Assembly (NCBI GenBank): GCA_016209015.1
Contig: JACQWY010000020.1
Location: 43,663 to 107,662, forward strand
Direction of reading: 5' to 3'
Length of the DNA: 64,000 nt
Origin: Gammaproteobacteria bacterium
GTDB lineage: Bacteria; Pseudomonadota; Gammaproteobacteria; Ga0077536
This document shows positions 18,681 to 27,066 of the stretch, in pieces. Under the pieces are notes generated by a model. That model was given only the letters and a program-made list of their open reading frames with translations, made no database searches and was not told the DNA's origin. The translations under genes were made by a program, and so were the position numbers. Within the stretch, counting starts at the first letter, position 1; each line of letters begins with the position of its first letter.

Positions 18681-19842
18681 CGCCAGCGCGATTCCGCTCG
18701 GCCTCTACGTCCATCTGCCGTGGTGCGTGCGCAAGTGCCCGTACTGCGATTTCAATTCCCACGCCGCGCCGGAGCGTCTGCCCGAACGCGATTACGTCGC
18801 CGCGCTGCTCGCCGATCTCGCCGCCGATGCGCCGCGCGTCGCGGACCGGGTGGTCGGGACGATCTTCCTCGGCGGCGGCACGCCGAGCCTCTTCTCGGGG
18901 GCGGCGATCGCGACCCTGCTCGACGGCGTGCGGGCGCGCCTCGCTCTCGATCCCGCCGCCGAGATCACGCTCGAGGCGAATCCCGGCGCGATCGATGCCG
19001 CCCATTTCGCGCGTTATCGCGAAGCCGGGGTGAACCGGCTGTCTATCGGCGTGCAGAGCCTGCGCGCGCCGCAGCTCGCGGCGCTCGGCCGCATTCACTC
19101 GCCCGAGGAAGCGGCACGCGCCGTCGAGACCGCGCGCACCGCGGGCTTCGAGAACATCAATCTCGACCTCATGCACGGGCTGCCGGGCGACGCGCCCGGT
19201 GACACGCTGCGCGAGCTCGAAGCCGCGCTCGCGTTCGGCACACCGCATCTGTCGTGGTATCAGCTCACGCTCGAAGCCGGCACGACGTTCGCCGCTCAGC
19301 CGCCGGCGCTGCCGCCCGCGGATCGCGTCGCGGAGGAATTCGAAGCCGGCGTCGCGCTGCTCGCGGCGCAGGGCTACGCGCGTTACGAGATCTCGGCGTT
19401 CGCGCGCGCGGGCCGCGGCTGCCGGCACAATTTCAACTACTGGCAGTTCGGCGACTATCTCGGGATCGGTGCCGGCGCGCATGCGAAGCTCACCACGGCC
19501 GACGGACGCATCCTGCGCAGCGCGCGCCGCCGCAGCCCCGTGACCTATCTCAAGACCGCCGGCACGCCGGCCGCGCTCGAGGACAGTCACGACGTGCCGC
19601 CGGGCGAACGGACGATCGAATTCATGCTCAATGCGCTGCGCCTCCTCGAGGGCTTTCCGCGTGCGCATTTCTCCGCACGGACCGGTCTGCCGGCCGCGGC
19701 GCTCGACGCGCCGGTGTCGCGCGCCGTGGCGCGCGGGCTGCTCACGACGACCGAGGAGCGGATCGCCCCGACACCGCTCGGCACGCGCTTCCTGAACGAT
19801 TTGCTGCTGCTGTTCACGCCGGACCCGGAGCTCGCCGCATGA
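18673..19842 (+). CDS. hemW: Radical SAM heme chaperone HemW
   Basis: 389 residues. The radical-SAM cluster is C18-x3-C22-x2-C25 in LPWCVRKCPYCDFNSH, the CX3CX2CXF form typical of HemW and HemN proteins. FLGGGTPSLFSG, EANPGAIDAAHF, RLSIGVQSL and NLDLMHGLPG follow. The C-terminal HemW domain contains RYEISAFARAGRGCRHNFNYW. HemW carries heme to target proteins; this annotation replaces the older 'coproporphyrinogen oxidase-like' name. ATG at 18673 overlaps rdgB. Confidence 0.95.
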   Translation: MPDASAIPLGLYVHLPWCVRKCPYCDFNSHAAPERLPERDYVAALLADLAADAPRVADRVVGTIFLGGGTPSLFSGAAIATLLDGVRARLALDPAAEITLEANPGAIDAAHFARYREAGVNRLSIGVQSLRAPQLAALGRIHSPEEAARAVETARTAGFENINLDLMHGLPGDAPGDTLRELEAALAFGTPHLSWYQLTLEAGTTFAAQPPALPPADRVAEEFEAGVALLAAQGYARYEISAFARAGRGCRHNFNYWQFGDYLGIGAGAHAKLTTADGRILRSARRRSPVTYLKTAGTPAALEDSHDVPPGERTIEFMLNALRLLEGFPRAHFSARTGLPAAALDAPVSRAVARGLLTTTEERIAPTPLGTRFLNDLLLLFTPDPELAA

Positions 19843-20846
19843 GCGCGCTGCCGGCGACGTTCCGGGCGATGCGCCTGGAAGCCGCTCACCAGCCGCTCGT
19901 CGCGCGCGATCTGCCGTTGCCCGCGTGCGGGCCGGGCGAAGTGCTCGTCGAAGTCCTGGCCTGCGGCGTCTGCCGCACGGATCTGCATCTCGCCGATGGC
20001 GAGCTCGCGGCCGGCACGCTGCCGGTCACGCCCGGCCACGAGATCGTCGGCCGCATCGTCGCGTGCGGCGCACGCGTGGAAGGATTCACGACGGGTCAGC
20101 GCGTCGGCATCCCGTGGCTCGGCTGGACGTGCGGACAGTGCCGCTATTGCACGAGCGGCCGCGAGAACCTCTGCGACCGCGCGCGCTTCACCGGCTGTCA
20201 CCTCGATGGCGGCTACGCGCGCTTCGCCCTCGCCGACGCCCGCTACTGCTTTGCGATCCCCGGCGCTTACAGCGACGCGGAGGCGGCACCGCTGCTCTGT
20301 GCCGGCTTGATCGGATACCGTTCGTTGAAGCAGGCAGGCGACGCCCGCCGGCTCGGCATCATGGGTTTCGGCGCGGCCGCGCACATCGTCGCGCAGGTCG
20401 CGCGCTTCGAAGGTCGCGAGGTCTATGCCTTCACGCGGCCCGGTGACGTCGCCGCGCAGACGTTCGCGCGGCGTCTCGGGGCCTGCTGGGCCGGCGGCTC
20501 GGACGAGCGTCCGCCCGCGGAGCTCGATGCCGTCATCATCTTCGCGCCGGCCGGTCCGCTCGTGCCGGCCGCGCTCGCGTTGCTCGCGAAAGGCGGCACC
20601 GTGGTCTGCGGCGGCATCCACATGAGCGACATCCCGAGTTTTCCCTACAGCCTCCTGTGGGGCGAGCGCCGCGTCGTGTCGGTCGCGAATCTCACGCGCG
20701 ACGATGCCCGCGAATTCCTCGCGCTCGCGCCGCGCGTGCCGGTGCGCACCGTGGTCGTGCGTTATGCGCTCACCGACGCGAATCGCGCGCTCGCCGATCT
20801 CCGCGCGGGCCGCCTGACCGGCGCCGCCGTCCTGGACTGCCGCTGA
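19839..20846 (+). CDS. Zinc-dependent alcohol dehydrogenase family protein
   Basis: 335 residues of the MDR superfamily. The catalytic zinc site is in ACGVCRTDLHLADGEL and TPGHEIVGRI; the structural zinc site is TCGQCRYCTSGRENLCDRA with all four Cys. The nucleotide-binding strand is RLGIMGFGAAAHIVAQVA. The closest layout is AdhA-like or alcohol dehydrogenases of the YahK/AdhP type. ATG at 19839 overlaps the hemW stop by 4 bases, so it is coupled to the rph-rdgB-hemW operon, an unusual fourth member. Confidence 0.92.
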   Translation: MSALPATFRAMRLEAAHQPLVARDLPLPACGPGEVLVEVLACGVCRTDLHLADGELAAGTLPVTPGHEIVGRIVACGARVEGFTTGQRVGIPWLGWTCGQCRYCTSGRENLCDRARFTGCHLDGGYARFALADARYCFAIPGAYSDAEAAPLLCAGLIGYRSLKQAGDARRLGIMGFGAAAHIVAQVARFEGREVYAFTRPGDVAAQTFARRLGACWAGGSDERPPAELDAVIIFAPAGPLVPAALALLAKGGTVVCGGIHMSDIPSFPYSLLWGERRVVSVANLTRDDAREFLALAPRVPVRTVVVRYALTDANRALADLRAGRLTGAAVLDCR

Positions 20847-20980
20847 GTCGACGTCGCCGGAAATTCCGGCGTTTTCCGGCCGGAAAACCCCAGTTTCCGG
20901 GGCCGATGCGCGGCCTCAAGTCGCGCGCGCGCAACGCCGATAAAAGGTCGAGCCCAATTCCTGCTAGGAGCCGGTATCTC

Positions 20981-22636
20981 ATGGCCCTGAATCTGAAGGA
21001 CCATCGCATCCTCATCGTCGATGATTTCCGTGAGATGCGCATCACACTCCGGGGCATGCTGGAATCCCTCGGCGCACGCGACATCACGGAGGCGCGCAGC
21101 GGCGAGGACGCGCTCGAGGAGTTCGGGAGGAACCGCTTCGATCTCGTGCTCTGCGACTACAATCTCGGCAAGGGCCGCGACGGACAGCAGGTGCTCGAAG
21201 AGGCACGCCATCGCGGCGTCCTGCGCCCCGACGCCATCTGGATCATGATCACGGCCGAGAACACCATGGACATGGTGATGGCGGTCGTCGAATACGCACC
21301 CGACAGCTATCTCGTCAAACCGATCAACAAGGCCGTGCTGCAGGTCCGCCTCGAACGGATCCTGAAGCGCAAGAGCGCGGTCAAGGCCGTCGAGTTCGCG
21401 ATGGCGAAGCGCGATTACGACCGCGCCGTCGCGCTCTGCGACGATGGCGTCGCGAAGTATCCCGAATTCAGGCTCGATCTGCTGAAGTTGAAAGTCGAAG
21501 CCCTGCTCGCGCGCCGCGATCCCGATGCGGCCGCGGAAATCTGCAGCGGCGTGCTCGGGGACCGCGACGTGCCGTGGGCGCTGCTCGCGCTCGGTCGCGC
21601 GCGTCACCAGCAGGGCGACCAGGCGCAGGCGCTCGCGCTGTTCAACCAGGCGATATCGCAGAACGAGACGCACATGGCGGCCTACGACTGGAAGGCGCGC
21701 CTCGAGCGCGAGATGGGCCATTCGGAGGCGGCGCAGAAGACCCTCGGACAGGCCGCGAGCCTGTCGCCGAAGGTCATCCGCCGGCATCAGTCGCTCGCCG
21801 ACATGGCGCACGCGAACGGCGATTACACGACCGCCGCGAACGCCTATCGCAAAGCGCTCGCGCTCGGCGCGAACTCCTGCTTCTCGCGACCCGACGACGC
21901 GGTCGGTCTCGTCGATGCGGTCAGCGCCGCGGAAGGTCCGGAGGCCGCGCTCAAGGTCGCGAACGAGCTCAGCGGCCAGAATGCCGCACGGCGCGTGCGT
22001 CCGGGACGCAGCGCCCAGCCGATACCGTGGCGCATCACGCTCGCCCGCGGCAAGATTCTGCTGAAGAAGAACGATCCGGGCGCGGCCGAGGTCGTCGCCC
22101 AGGCGCTCGAGGGTTATCAGAGCGAGCCCGAGGGCACGCCCGTCACGGCGAGCATCGATCTCGCGCGCTGCTGCTTCCAGGCCGGTCTGAAGGACGAAGC
22201 GCACGCGATCATGGATCGGCTCGTGCGCGAGTATCACGACCGGCCGGACGTCATCGCCGCCGCGCAGAACCTCTTCGACGAGCTCGACATGAAGGACCAC
22301 GGCGCGGAGCTCATCGCCGGTGCGCAGAAGGCCGTCGTCGACATCAACAACGAAGGCGTGAGGCTCGCCCAGAGCGGCAAGCTGAACGAGGCGATCGCGC
22401 TGCTCACGCGCGCCGCCGACGAGCTGCCGGGCAATCTCACCATCCTCTTGAACGTGAGCCACGTGCTGCTGCTGAAGCTGCGCGCGGAACCGTGGTCGAA
22501 TCAGACGGCCTATGCGCTGAACGGCTATCTCGAGCGCACCTCGAAGATCGATGCCCAGAATGCGAAGCTCGTGCGCCTGCAAAGTGAATTCAGCGATCTC
22601 GCGCGCAAGAACGGGCCCCAGGCGGTGAACTCGTGA
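20981..22636 (+). CDS. Response regulator receiver domain fused to TPR repeats
   Basis: 551 residues. The receiver domain (about 9-125) has the acidic pair D14-D15, the phospho-acceptor D59 in LVLCDYNLGKG, T91 and K113 in SYLVKPINK. No DNA-binding domain follows. Instead about 400 residues are helical TPR-like repeats (for example PWALLALGRARHQQGDQAQA and SLADMAHANGDYTTAANAYR), so output is probably through protein contacts. ATG at 20981 has AGGAG with spacing 11. It overlaps the histidine kinase gene by 4 bases, marking it as the kinase partner. Confidence 0.92.
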   Translation: MALNLKDHRILIVDDFREMRITLRGMLESLGARDITEARSGEDALEEFGRNRFDLVLCDYNLGKGRDGQQVLEEARHRGVLRPDAIWIMITAENTMDMVMAVVEYAPDSYLVKPINKAVLQVRLERILKRKSAVKAVEFAMAKRDYDRAVALCDDGVAKYPEFRLDLLKLKVEALLARRDPDAAAEICSGVLGDRDVPWALLALGRARHQQGDQAQALALFNQAISQNETHMAAYDWKARLEREMGHSEAAQKTLGQAASLSPKVIRRHQSLADMAHANGDYTTAANAYRKALALGANSCFSRPDDAVGLVDAVSAAEGPEAALKVANELSGQNAARRVRPGRSAQPIPWRITLARGKILLKKNDPGAAEVVAQALEGYQSEPEGTPVTASIDLARCCFQAGLKDEAHAIMDRLVREYHDRPDVIAAAQNLFDELDMKDHGAELIAGAQKAVVDINNEGVRLAQSGKLNEAIALLTRAADELPGNLTILLNVSHVLLLKLRAEPWSNQTAYALNGYLERTSKIDAQNAKLVRLQSEFSDLARKNGPQAVNS

Positions 22637-23331
22637 CGCTGGTCACCGACGATCTCGTCGCGGTCGAATTCGCGTCCGTGCTCGCGAGCTCCGTCCACGA
22701 CATGAAGAACTCGATCGGGCATCTCCTGAATTCTGCCGAGGCGATCGAATCGCTCGTGCCGGACAACAGCATCGCCCGCGACCAGGTGCTCGCGCTCCAG
22801 CACGAGGCGCGCCGGATCAACTTCGACCTCATGCATCTGCTCGGCCTCTACAAGTTCGAGCGCTCGCGTCAGGTCGTCAACCCGACGGTCGTCGACTGCG
22901 AGGAGTTCCTCATCGAGCTCACCGCCTACAACGAGTCGCTGCTGACGAGCCGGGGACTGAAGTTCTCGGCGGAGTGCCGCGGCGCGGTCGAAGGCTTCTT
23001 CGATCGCGATCTGATCATGGGGATCCTGAACTCGACGCTGAACAACACCTACAATTTCGCGGAATCCGAAGTCGAGGTGAGCTGCGAGACGCTCGAGGGC
23101 TACACCGTGTTCTCGGTGCGCGACGACGGCCCGGGCTACGGACCGAAAGTGCTCAAGGGCGGTGGCGAGCAGATGGGCCGCACGGACTACGCGACCGGCA
23201 GCACGGGTCTCGGCCTCTACTTCGCCCGCCGCATCACCGAAATGCACTGCCACCGCGGCCGCCCCGGCAAGGTCGTGCTCGACAACGAAGGGATCCGCGG
23301 CGGCGGCCGCCTGCAGCTCTGGCTGCCGTAG
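22633..23331 (+). CDS. Small soluble sensor histidine kinase
   Basis: 232 residues starting with GTG that overlaps the preceding TGA (GTGA). The presumed H-box is SSVHDMKNSIGHLLN with His22. The ATPase domain shows the N-box ILNSTLNNTYNFAE, the G1 box RDDGPGYGPK and the G2 box GSTGLGLYFARRI. There is no membrane segment and no recognisable input domain, so the kinase is cytosolic and must sense through a partner, perhaps the TPR regulator it overlaps. The H-box departs from the standard HisKA pattern. Confidence 0.88.
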   Translation: MTLVTDDLVAVEFASVLASSVHDMKNSIGHLLNSAEAIESLVPDNSIARDQVLALQHEARRINFDLMHLLGLYKFERSRQVVNPTVVDCEEFLIELTAYNESLLTSRGLKFSAECRGAVEGFFDRDLIMGILNSTLNNTYNFAESEVEVSCETLEGYTVFSVRDDGPGYGPKVLKGGGEQMGRTDYATGSTGLGLYFARRITEMHCHRGRPGKVVLDNEGIRGGGRLQLWLP

Positions 23332-23461
23332 TTATCCACCGGGGTCAGACCCCGATTTCGAAAAGTCCCTCCGACCCCGGTGGATAAGTCCGATGTGCGG
23401 TCCAGTTATCCACCGGGGTCAGACCCTGAGCGAGAAAAGTCCCTCCGATCCCTGTGGATAA
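23332..23461. repeat. Two tandem 56-bp palindromic units, TTATCCACC...GGTGGATAA
   Basis: Unit 1 is 23332-23387 and unit 2 is 23406-23461. Each begins TTATCCACCGGGGTCAGACC and ends with its near reverse complement (GACCCCGGTGGATAA; GATCCCTGTGGATAA). They share the core GAAAAGTCCCTCCGA. They fill the gap between convergent genes and could act as a bidirectional terminator. Related halves lie at 13118 and near 59951. Confidence 0.85.
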
Positions 23462-23463
23462 GC

Positions 23464-24393
23464 TCAGCGCATGACGTGGACGATGAACGCCGCGACGAAC
23501 GCGGTGGCGATCGTAGAGACCACGATCGTCTTCGAGATTTCCGCTTCCCTCAGGCTGTAACGCTTCGCGAAGATGTAACCGTTCACCCCGGACGGCATCG
23601 CGGCGACCAGCACCGCGACCTTCGTCCAGTCCGCAGGGATGCGGAGCAGCAGGCACGCTCCCCACACGCCGAGCGGATGGAGGACATTCTTCACGATCGT
23701 CATCGCGACCGCCTCGCCGAGGCCACCGGTGAGCTCGTACTGCGCGAGGCTCACGCCGAGCGAGACCAGCGCGCAGGCGGGTGCCGCGGCCGCGATGCTG
23801 CCGAGGATCGAGCTCAGCGTCGCCGGCAGGGTGACGTGCGCGAGGTTCACGACGACACCGAGCACGAGGCTCGCGATCACCGGATTGACGAGCAGCTTGC
23901 CGATCGCCTTCACGACGTTCGTCTGCCCGCCGACCGTGCGGCCGCCGTAGACCTCGATCGTGTAGGTGCCGAGCGGAAAGAGGATCGAGCTCTGCACCGC
24001 CATCAGCGTGAACAGCGGCAGCGTTGCCGCCTGGCCGTAGGCGGCGGCGACGACGGGCAGTCCCAGCATCACCATGTTCGAATAACACGACGACATGCCG
24101 CACACGCCCTGGCTCGCGCGCTCCCAGCCGAAGACGTGGCGCGCGAGGCCGAGCCCGAGGCAGAACGCGCCGATCGTCGGACCGTAGAACGCGAGGAAAT
24201 AGGCCCAGGGCGGATCCTCGGGCAGCGTCGTCGTCGCGAGGCTCTTGAACAAGAGCGCGGGGATCGCGACGTAGTACATGAATGCCGAGAGGCCGTCGCT
24301 CGTGTGGGCGTTGAAGAACTTCAGCCGCGCGAGCACGACGCCCAGCAGCACGATGCCGAACACCGGCGCGATCACCTCGATGATCGCGTTCAC
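23464..24393 (-). CDS. AEC (auxin efflux carrier) family transporter
   Basis: 309 residues with about ten membrane helices in two sets of five. The N-terminal IEVIAPVFGIVLLGVVLARL and the C-terminal AVLVAAMPSGVNGYIFAKRY are typical of bacterial AEC permeases, which export or exchange small organic acids such as malate. LVNPVIASLVLGVVVNLAHV forms a central crossover helix. Monocistronic, convergent with the kinase gene. Substrate not predictable. Confidence 0.88.
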   Translation of the reverse strand: MNAIIEVIAPVFGIVLLGVVLARLKFFNAHTSDGLSAFMYYVAIPALLFKSLATTTLPEDPPWAYFLAFYGPTIGAFCLGLGLARHVFGWERASQGVCGMSSCYSNMVMLGLPVVAAAYGQAATLPLFTLMAVQSSILFPLGTYTIEVYGGRTVGGQTNVVKAIGKLLVNPVIASLVLGVVVNLAHVTLPATLSSILGSIAAAAPACALVSLGVSLAQYELTGGLGEAVAMTIVKNVLHPLGVWGACLLLRIPADWTKVAVLVAAMPSGVNGYIFAKRYSLREAEISKTIVVSTIATAFVAAFIVHVMR

Positions 24394-24528
24394 GGCGGGG
24401 TGGCGCGGATGGGGAGCGGGCTCGACACGGCCGCAAGCTTAGCAGACCAAACCGGGTGGTGCGGGCGCGATGAACTCCGCATAATCACGCCCCGTGAAGC
24501 CAACCCTGCCGTCGCCGGGAGTCCGCCC

Positions 24529-25743
24529 ATGACCGATGCCGCCGCGCTCGCGCGCGCCTTCTCGCTGAGCAGCCCGCCGCCCGGCTTCGCCGCCGATCCC
24601 TATCCCGTCTATGCGGCTCTGCGCGTTCAGGATCCGATCCATGCGCTGCCCGGCGGCGCGCTGCTGCTGACCCGCTTCGACGACGTCGCGGCCGTCTATC
24701 GCAGTCCGCACGCGAGCTCGGACAAGCGCGAGGAGTTCGGCCCGAAATTCGGGGCGAGCCCGCTGTTCGAGCATCACACGACGAGCCTCGTGTTCAGCGA
24801 TCCGCCCCTGCACACCCGCGTGCGGCGCATCATCATGGGCGCGCTCGGCCAGCGCGCGATCGTGCGCATGGAGAGCCAGCTCGTCACGCTCGTCGACGAG
24901 CTGCTCGATGCACTCGCCGGGCGCGACGCGGCGGATCTGATAGCGGATTTCGCCGCGCGCATCCCGCTCGAAGTGATCGGCAACCTGCTCGGCGTGCCGC
25001 ACGCCGAGCGCGGACCGCTGCGCGGCTGGTCGCTCGCGATCCTCTCGGCGCTCGAGCCGGCGCCCGACGCGCGCGCGCTCGACGCGGGCAACGCGGCGGT
25101 CGCGGAATTCAGCGACTACCTGCGCGGCCTCGTCGCCGGGCGCCGCCGCCATCCCGGCGATCCGGCGGCGGACGTCCTGACGCGTCTCATCCAGGGCGAG
25201 GGAGACGGCGAGAAGCTCACGGAGAGCGAGCTCCTGCACAACTGCATCTTCCTGCTCAACGCCGGCCACGAGACGACGACGAACCTCATCGGCAACGGCT
25301 TGCATGCGCTGCTGACGCACCGCGAGGAATACGCGCGCCTCGTCGCCGAGCCGTTACTCATCGCGAGTGCGGTCGAGGAAATGCTGCGCTTCGAGAGTCC
25401 GCTGCAGTTGAACAATCGCCGCGCGCTCGCCGACATCGCGATCGGTACCCATACGATTCCCGCCGGCGCCTTCGTCACGCTCGGCCTCGGGGCGGCGAAC
25501 CGCGATCCCGCGCAGTTCCCGGAGCCGGATCGCTTCGACGTCGCACGCCGGCCGAACCGCCATCTCGCGTTCGGGCTCGGCGATCACGCCTGCGCCGGCA
25601 TGAACGTCGCGCGCATGGAGGCCCGCGTCGCGATCGGGGCGCTCGTCGCGCGCTACCCGCGGCTCGAGCTCGCCGGCACGCCGCGCCGCGACGGCCGCGT
25701 GCGCTTCCGCGGCTTCGAGACGCTGCCCGTCCGCGGCTGCTGA
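24529..25743 (+). CDS. Cytochrome P450
   Basis: 404 residues, the normal size of a soluble bacterial P450 monooxygenase. The I-helix oxygen-binding motif is FLLNAGHETTTN, the K-helix ExxR is EEMLRF (in SAVEEMLRFESPLQLNNR), and the heme-binding loop is LAFGLGDHACAGMNVAR with the proximal Cys. The SDPPLHTRVRR segment is the typical C-helix region. ATG at 24529 is chosen because the longer upstream frame lies over the AEC gene. No ferredoxin or reductase is adjacent, so redox partners are elsewhere. Confidence 0.94.
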   Translation: MTDAAALARAFSLSSPPPGFAADPYPVYAALRVQDPIHALPGGALLLTRFDDVAAVYRSPHASSDKREEFGPKFGASPLFEHHTTSLVFSDPPLHTRVRRIIMGALGQRAIVRMESQLVTLVDELLDALAGRDAADLIADFAARIPLEVIGNLLGVPHAERGPLRGWSLAILSALEPAPDARALDAGNAAVAEFSDYLRGLVAGRRRHPGDPAADVLTRLIQGEGDGEKLTESELLHNCIFLLNAGHETTTNLIGNGLHALLTHREEYARLVAEPLLIASAVEEMLRFESPLQLNNRRALADIAIGTHTIPAGAFVTLGLGAANRDPAQFPEPDRFDVARRPNRHLAFGLGDHACAGMNVARMEARVAIGALVARYPRLELAGTPRRDGRVRFRGFETLPVRGC

Positions 25744-26231
25744 TGCGGATCCGCCACGACTATCTCGCGCGCCGTCCCGCCTGCGTGCCGCAGCTCGCGG
25801 CCTGGCATTACGCGGAGTGGCGGCAGCTCTATGCGGGCTGGACACCGGCGATCGTCGCGGAGGAGCTCCTCGCGCATCGCGCGTGCGCGGCGATCCCGAC
25901 GACGCTCGTCGCGCTCGCGGGCGACGAGCCCGTCGGCTCGGTGAGCCTGCTGGCAGAAGACGGTCTGGCCGGCTTCGAGGACTGCTCGCCCTGGCTCGCG
26001 AGCGTCTACGTCGACGTTCCGTTCCGCGGCCGCGGCATCGGCGCGCGGCTCGTGCGGCGCGTGATGGCGCTCGCGCGTGCGCTCCACGTGCCGCGGCTCC
26101 ATCTCTTCACGCCGGGCCAGGAAGCGTTCTATGCCGCGCTCGGCTGGCGATCGTTCGCACCCGCCACGGCCGAGGGGCGGGCCGTGACCGTAATGATCTG
26201 GGAACCGCGAGGCCGCGTCAGCCGAGCTTGA
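25743..26231 (+). CDS. GNAT family N-acetyltransferase
   Basis: 162 residues. The acetyl-CoA-binding segment ASVYVDVPFRGRGIGARLVRR has the R/Q-x-x-G-x-G/A pattern. VGSVSLLAEDGLAGFED forms the preceding strands, and LFTPGQEAFYAALGWRSF is the usual fourth motif. The ATG shares its A with the P450 TGA, so the two are translationally coupled. Convergent with the SDR gene, overlapping its end by 14 bases. Substrate unknown. Confidence 0.88.
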   Translation: MRIRHDYLARRPACVPQLAAWHYAEWRQLYAGWTPAIVAEELLAHRACAAIPTTLVALAGDEPVGSVSLLAEDGLAGFEDCSPWLASVYVDVPFRGRGIGARLVRRVMALARALHVPRLHLFTPGQEAFYAALGWRSFAPATAEGRAVTVMIWEPRGRVSRA

Positions 26232-27036
26232 TCGGGTGGTACTCCTTCAGGAAATGCGGCTGGTGGCGCCAGGGCTTGCCGGCCATGAGGCCGCCGTCGA
26301 CGACGAGCGCATGCCCGGTCACGTAGCTCGAGGTGTCGTTCGCGAGCCACCACACGGCCTGGGCGATTTCTTCCGGCAGGCCCATGCGCGGGATGGGCTG
26401 ATCCTCGGTGTGCTCGCGACGGATCTTCTCCATGCGCGTCTTCCAGCGCTCGTCCGTCACGCCCGTCTGGATCGGCGTCTCCACGTTGCCCGGGCAGATC
26501 GCGTTGACGCGGATGCCGTGCTCCGCCATTTCGACGGCGAGGGATTTCGTGAAGTGCACGACCGCGGCCTTGCAGAGGTTGTAGACGTGCGGCCCGAAGC
26601 CGGTCGTCAGCCCCGCCACGCTCGCGATGTTCACGACCGTGCCGCGCTGCGCCGGCTGCATGATCCGGAGCGCGTGCTTCGCACCGAGGAACACGCTGCG
26701 CAGCACGATTTCGTAGGTCGCGTCGAACTGCTCGATCGCGATCTCCGTGACCGGACCGATCACGCCGACGATCGCCGCGTTGTTCAGCATGCAGTCGAGC
26801 CGGCCCCATTGCGCAACGGTCGCGGCGAGCGCGCGCTCGAAATCGGCTTCGCTGCGCACGTCGAGCCGATGGAACGCGGCGTTCGCACCGATCTCGCCCG
26901 CGAGCGCACGGCCTTTCTCTTCCTGAATGTCGCCGATCGCGACGCGCCAGCCCTGGGCGGCGAACTGCTGTGCGCAGGCGGCGCCGATGCCGCTCGCGCC
27001 GCCGGTGACGAAGAGGACGGGAGATGAATCAGCCAT
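26218..27036 (-). CDS. Short-chain dehydrogenase/reductase
   Basis: 272 residues of the classical SDR family. The cofactor motif TGGASGIG covers residues 11-18, NNAA follows in LDCMLNNAAIVG, the catalytic Ser is in VVNIASVAG, and the Tyr-x3-Lys is VYNLCKAAVVHF. GNVETPIQTG follows as usual after the Pro-Gly. The acidic residue after the second strand (IGDIQEEKG) suggests NAD rather than NADP. It lies 30 bases after the acyl-CoA dehydrogenase gene on the same strand, so a shared catabolic operon is likely. Confidence 0.92.
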   Translation of the reverse strand: MADSSPVLFVTGGASGIGAACAQQFAAQGWRVAIGDIQEEKGRALAGEIGANAAFHRLDVRSEADFERALAATVAQWGRLDCMLNNAAIVGVIGPVTEIAIEQFDATYEIVLRSVFLGAKHALRIMQPAQRGTVVNIASVAGLTTGFGPHVYNLCKAAVVHFTKSLAVEMAEHGIRVNAICPGNVETPIQTGVTDERWKTRMEKIRREHTEDQPIPRMGLPEEIAQAVWWLANDTSSYVTGHALVVDGGLMAGKPWRHQPHFLKEYHPIKLG

Positions 27037-27066
27037 GAGTGAACCTCGTATTGGTATGTCGTCGTC

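Noticed and set aside
23332..23461. Replication origin because of DnaA-box-like ends
   Set aside because: Only palindromic repeat ends, no AT-rich unwinding element and no dnaA, dnaN or parAB nearby; treated as a repeat family.
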